Of a stretch of DNA of 36,334 nucleotides, positions 33,791 through 36,334 are shown in pieces. Position numbers and translations under genes: made by a program. Within the stretch, counting starts at the first letter, position 1. The number at the start of each line of letters is the position of its first letter. Location: the IMG/VR virus record IMGVR_UViG_3300001450_009945, positions 2,640-38,973 of that record. One strand, 5' to 3'. The DNA is from a virus. Under the pieces are notes generated by a model, which worked only from the letters and a program-made list of their open reading frames with translations, was not told the origin of the DNA and ran no database searches.

Positions 33791-36304
33791 TTAACTAAAA
33801 TCGAAAAATTTCCGTATCATTTTCGTATTTTTTGCTGGTAATTTACCCCACTTCAATGCAGTGTAAAAAGCCGATAATTTATTTTCTAAATCTGACTGAA
33901 AGTGTCTATTATAGTCGATATATTTTTCTATATATTGAACTATCTCAATCGGATCGTCATATCCCTTCATTGCTAAACTGTCATATCCATAAGGATTCTG
34001 TTTCAAGTATACCCATTTAATTTTATCACTACTCCGAATCTCACCTAAATGCGTCTGCTTGAGTGCTGTGATCATATCATTGTACGAAATGGCTGCTTTG
34101 ACATGTGCTGGGCATCCTTTACGAGTTGCTGTTCGTGTAGACCCATCAAATTCCAACTTATACTTTTGAATATTCTTTACACCCGTCGGCTTAGCTACAT
34201 CTAGTATAGGAAGAGTTTCTATCTCATCTCGAAAGTCTAATACTTTATTATCAACATACTCTTGTGTTTTATTTTGTAGAATATCTTGCAATACTCCTGC
34301 CATAAAAGTTCTAAGTGCAGCTGGAAAGTTTGATCGTACAACATCAATACCCTTGACATCTAATTTATCTACTGGGTGTCCCTCAACGTTAATGATCCAT
34401 TGAGCATATCGTTTCTTAGCTATCCATATTCCCGCCTTTGCAATAGTCTCTTGTTTAATGTCAAATCTGTGATCGTCTATATTAAACAATTTCTTAGCCA
34501 TAACATCATATGTTTTATTCATATGATCTTGAACATCTTTTGCAATGATAAGAATCTTCTCAGACATTATTTTATCGTCTGTTATATCAACGTTGGGATA
34601 CCGCTTCTTAACAAGTGGAAGAGCTGAGAAGAATACTGAGTCGGTATCTGTATAGATGCAATGTTCCTTAACTTCTTCTAACTCTTTGCTATAATACTGA
34701 TCACCTATTTTAGCTGTGGTCTTAATTACAGTTTGTCCTGTAGTGGTTACAGCTTCTGCGTTGTCCAAGTCAAAGAATCTAAACGATGCTAAACCTAATA
34801 CCCCATACATTGAGTTCAATAGGATCTTTTGAGTATATTGCTTTTGATCGTAGAATTCAGCCTTGACCGTATCACCTTCTTTCTCATACTTCTTACGTAG
34901 GTTTTTATACTCAACTCTTTCTTCAAACCACGTATTCAAAATAGATGGAACAAGTCCAGGTCGCGACTTATCAAACATAACACCATTAGCAGCTACTGAG
35001 TAATTCTTTTCTTCAATGAATTCTTTATACTCAGCCATATGCATTTTCTTATTAGTTTTACCTAACTGAACCGTAAAGTTTCTATCTTTATCCTTATTGA
35101 ACGCATCTTGATCCCAATCAATTACCTTTCCCATTTTAGTTTCAGGACTGATATTGAGTGACATAATAATAGAAGGATATAGGGATGTTAAATCTAAATC
35201 GTATATCCACTCATACCTACCAGGGTTTGGTACCTTAACAAATGCTCCAGTAAACTTACCTTCCCGCTTACGCTTTTCCGGTTTATTCTTTGTTACGATT
35301 CCTAGTCTATTACAATATGTAAGAATTGCTCCTTCGAGATAATTAGATGTAATATGGATATACTCATATCGTACATGACCCTTATGACATATTGCTCTAG
35401 TCAGATCTAAGAATTTTAACTTATCATCTAACCGCTTTACGATCTCAACATCATTTAAGTTATACTCAATATACTTATCAATATCCTTTTCGAATAAATC
35501 ATCTAGAGTTCCATCATACTCAATCTTCCCCAATCCAACTTCAGTCTGTCCTATTGCGTCTAGTCTATACGATGATCTTTCACCAATAGTATATTTACGA
35601 TATAATGGTAGGTAATCTAAACAAGACACTCCTTCTATATAATAGCGATCTAAATGCTCTCTATAGTTTACCTTTCCAATGGGACTCAATGAGTTTGCAT
35701 AATCATCACCCAATACAGTTTTTATTCTATTGTAAAGATACGGTACATCAAATCCTTCAATGTTCCATCCAGTGAGAATCGTTGGATCTAATTCTACATA
35801 CTTCTCTAGAAATTTGTATAGAAGTTCTCCTTCAGTTTTACATATTACTACTTCACAATTGTCTTTAGATACACTCTTTACACGATCCTTTTCATCTAAT
35901 ACGAAAACTCCATACTTATCTATCGATCGTTCATACCAAGCTATTGCTGTAATCTTATTTACTGGATCTCTCCAATCAGGGAAGCCTTGAAGTATTTCAG
36001 TCTCAATATCAAAGAACACTTCTCTATGATTTGTAGATGGAAAGTCTGAGTCTCCATACTCATGAATCAATGCTTTAGTTTCCATTGGAACATCATATTC
36101 ATATAGTTTACCCGATCGTTCATCTTCTTCCGACCATCGTTTAACAACTCGTACAGTTTTACCATCAATAGCTTTCCTCTGACCTCTTGGATCTTTGAGG
36201 TAAGCATATCGATACTTACTTATCGGGTTCTTGATATGACCTAACTCGTCATCCCAAATATGAACCGTACGAGTTTTGTAATCTACATAAATATTTTGAT
36301 ACAT
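33791..36304 (-). CDS. 43: Family B DNA polymerase (gp43-like)
   Basis: This 837-residue polymerase has ExoI FFDIETEI (97-104), ExoII GWNIEGFDVPYL (179-190) and ExoIII YNLNDVEI (281-288) for proofreading, then motif A DLTSLYPS (371-378), motif B LLNSMYGVLG and motif C YTDTDS (551-556). A KKRYAQWI motif follows. The last residues (RKFFDFS) resemble the C-terminal clamp-binding peptide of T4 gp43. It is the replicative polymerase, slightly smaller than T4 gp43 (898). The ATG at 36304 has no obvious Shine-Dalgarno sequence. Confidence 0.95.
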   Translation of the reverse strand: MYQNIYVDYKTRTVHIWDDELGHIKNPISKYRYAYLKDPRGQRKAIDGKTVRVVKRWSEEDERSGKLYEYDVPMETKALIHEYGDSDFPSTNHREVFFDIETEILQGFPDWRDPVNKITAIAWYERSIDKYGVFVLDEKDRVKSVSKDNCEVVICKTEGELLYKFLEKYVELDPTILTGWNIEGFDVPYLYNRIKTVLGDDYANSLSPIGKVNYREHLDRYYIEGVSCLDYLPLYRKYTIGERSSYRLDAIGQTEVGLGKIEYDGTLDDLFEKDIDKYIEYNLNDVEIVKRLDDKLKFLDLTRAICHKGHVRYEYIHITSNYLEGAILTYCNRLGIVTKNKPEKRKREGKFTGAFVKVPNPGRYEWIYDLDLTSLYPSIIMSLNISPETKMGKVIDWDQDAFNKDKDRNFTVQLGKTNKKMHMAEYKEFIEEKNYSVAANGVMFDKSRPGLVPSILNTWFEERVEYKNLRKKYEKEGDTVKAEFYDQKQYTQKILLNSMYGVLGLASFRFFDLDNAEAVTTTGQTVIKTTAKIGDQYYSKELEEVKEHCIYTDTDSVFFSALPLVKKRYPNVDITDDKIMSEKILIIAKDVQDHMNKTYDVMAKKLFNIDDHRFDIKQETIAKAGIWIAKKRYAQWIINVEGHPVDKLDVKGIDVVRSNFPAALRTFMAGVLQDILQNKTQEYVDNKVLDFRDEIETLPILDVAKPTGVKNIQKYKLEFDGSTRTATRKGCPAHVKAAISYNDMITALKQTHLGEIRSSDKIKWVYLKQNPYGYDSLAMKGYDDPIEIVQYIEKYIDYNRHFQSDLENKLSAFYTALKWGKLPAKNTKMIRKFFDFS

Positions 36305-36308
36305 ATAT

Positions 36309-36334
36309 CTAAACTAATTCTTCAATTATTCCTA
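36309..36334 (-). CDS. Possible C-terminal end of an upstream gene (cut by window edge)
   Basis: The minus strand at the right edge reads seven sense codons (GIIEELV) followed by TAG at 36309-36311, five bases before the gp43 ATG. With genes packed so tightly elsewhere, this may be the tail of the preceding gene, but the stretch is too short to prove it. Confidence 0.25.

Overview
This window is most likely part of the genome of a large T4-like tailed phage (myovirus type) that infects a Bacteroidetes (Flavobacteriia-like) bacterium. The phage assignment rests on the right end, which carries T4-type replication genes in tight order: family B DNA polymerase (gp43), sliding clamp (gp45), clamp-loader large subunit (gp44) and small subunit (gp62). 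The host assignment rests on the protein cut by the left edge. It has a signal peptide ending in LLAQ, a DSYGDGW motif and a GCxDxxAxNFxxxA motif, the style of secreted Bacteroidetes proteins. The DNA is AT-rich. Every convincing gene lies on the minus strand, so transcription runs from high to low coordinates. Genes abut or overlap, often through ATGA or TAATG junctions, and no gene-free stretch exceeds about 70 bases.

Layout in transcription order. (1) 36304-28859: replication and chaperones: gp43, gp45, GroES, GroEL, a small unknown, gp44, a zinc-ribbon protein, gp62 and a DUF1599-like protein. (2) 28875-27128: a small nucleic-acid module: Fe-S PD-(D/E)XK nuclease, Smr-like protein, SLOG-like protein and a ribbon-helix-helix protein preceded by an inverted repeat. 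(3) 27105-2783: about 24 kb, largely carbohydrate and small-molecule genes. It holds about ten glycosyltransferases, five SDR nucleotide-sugar enzymes, a cupin epimerase, a second cupin, a TylF-like methyltransferase, an ADP-heptose set (HldA, HldC and HldD homologues), a split transketolase, an acetolactate-synthase-like enzyme, a PanB homologue, a split E1-dehydrogenase-like pair and an aldo/keto reductase fused to a ParB-like domain. (4) 2832-1: small unknowns, an L,D-transpeptidase-like protein with an EF-hand-like loop, a small hydrophobic protein (holin candidate) and the secreted protein.

The sugar island appears able to make activated sugars (ADP-heptose and a GDP-6-deoxyhexose branch), modify them by epimerisation and methylation, and transfer them with many glycosyltransferases. 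The likely target is a virion protein or the host surface. The most unusual part is 12690-19259, where three different thiamine-diphosphate enzyme systems sit beside a PanB homologue that keeps its catalytic residues. This looks like a pathway for an unusual carbon-branched or chain-extended sugar or acyl group, and I cannot match it to a described phage pathway.

All functional calls are from reading protein motifs; no database search was possible.
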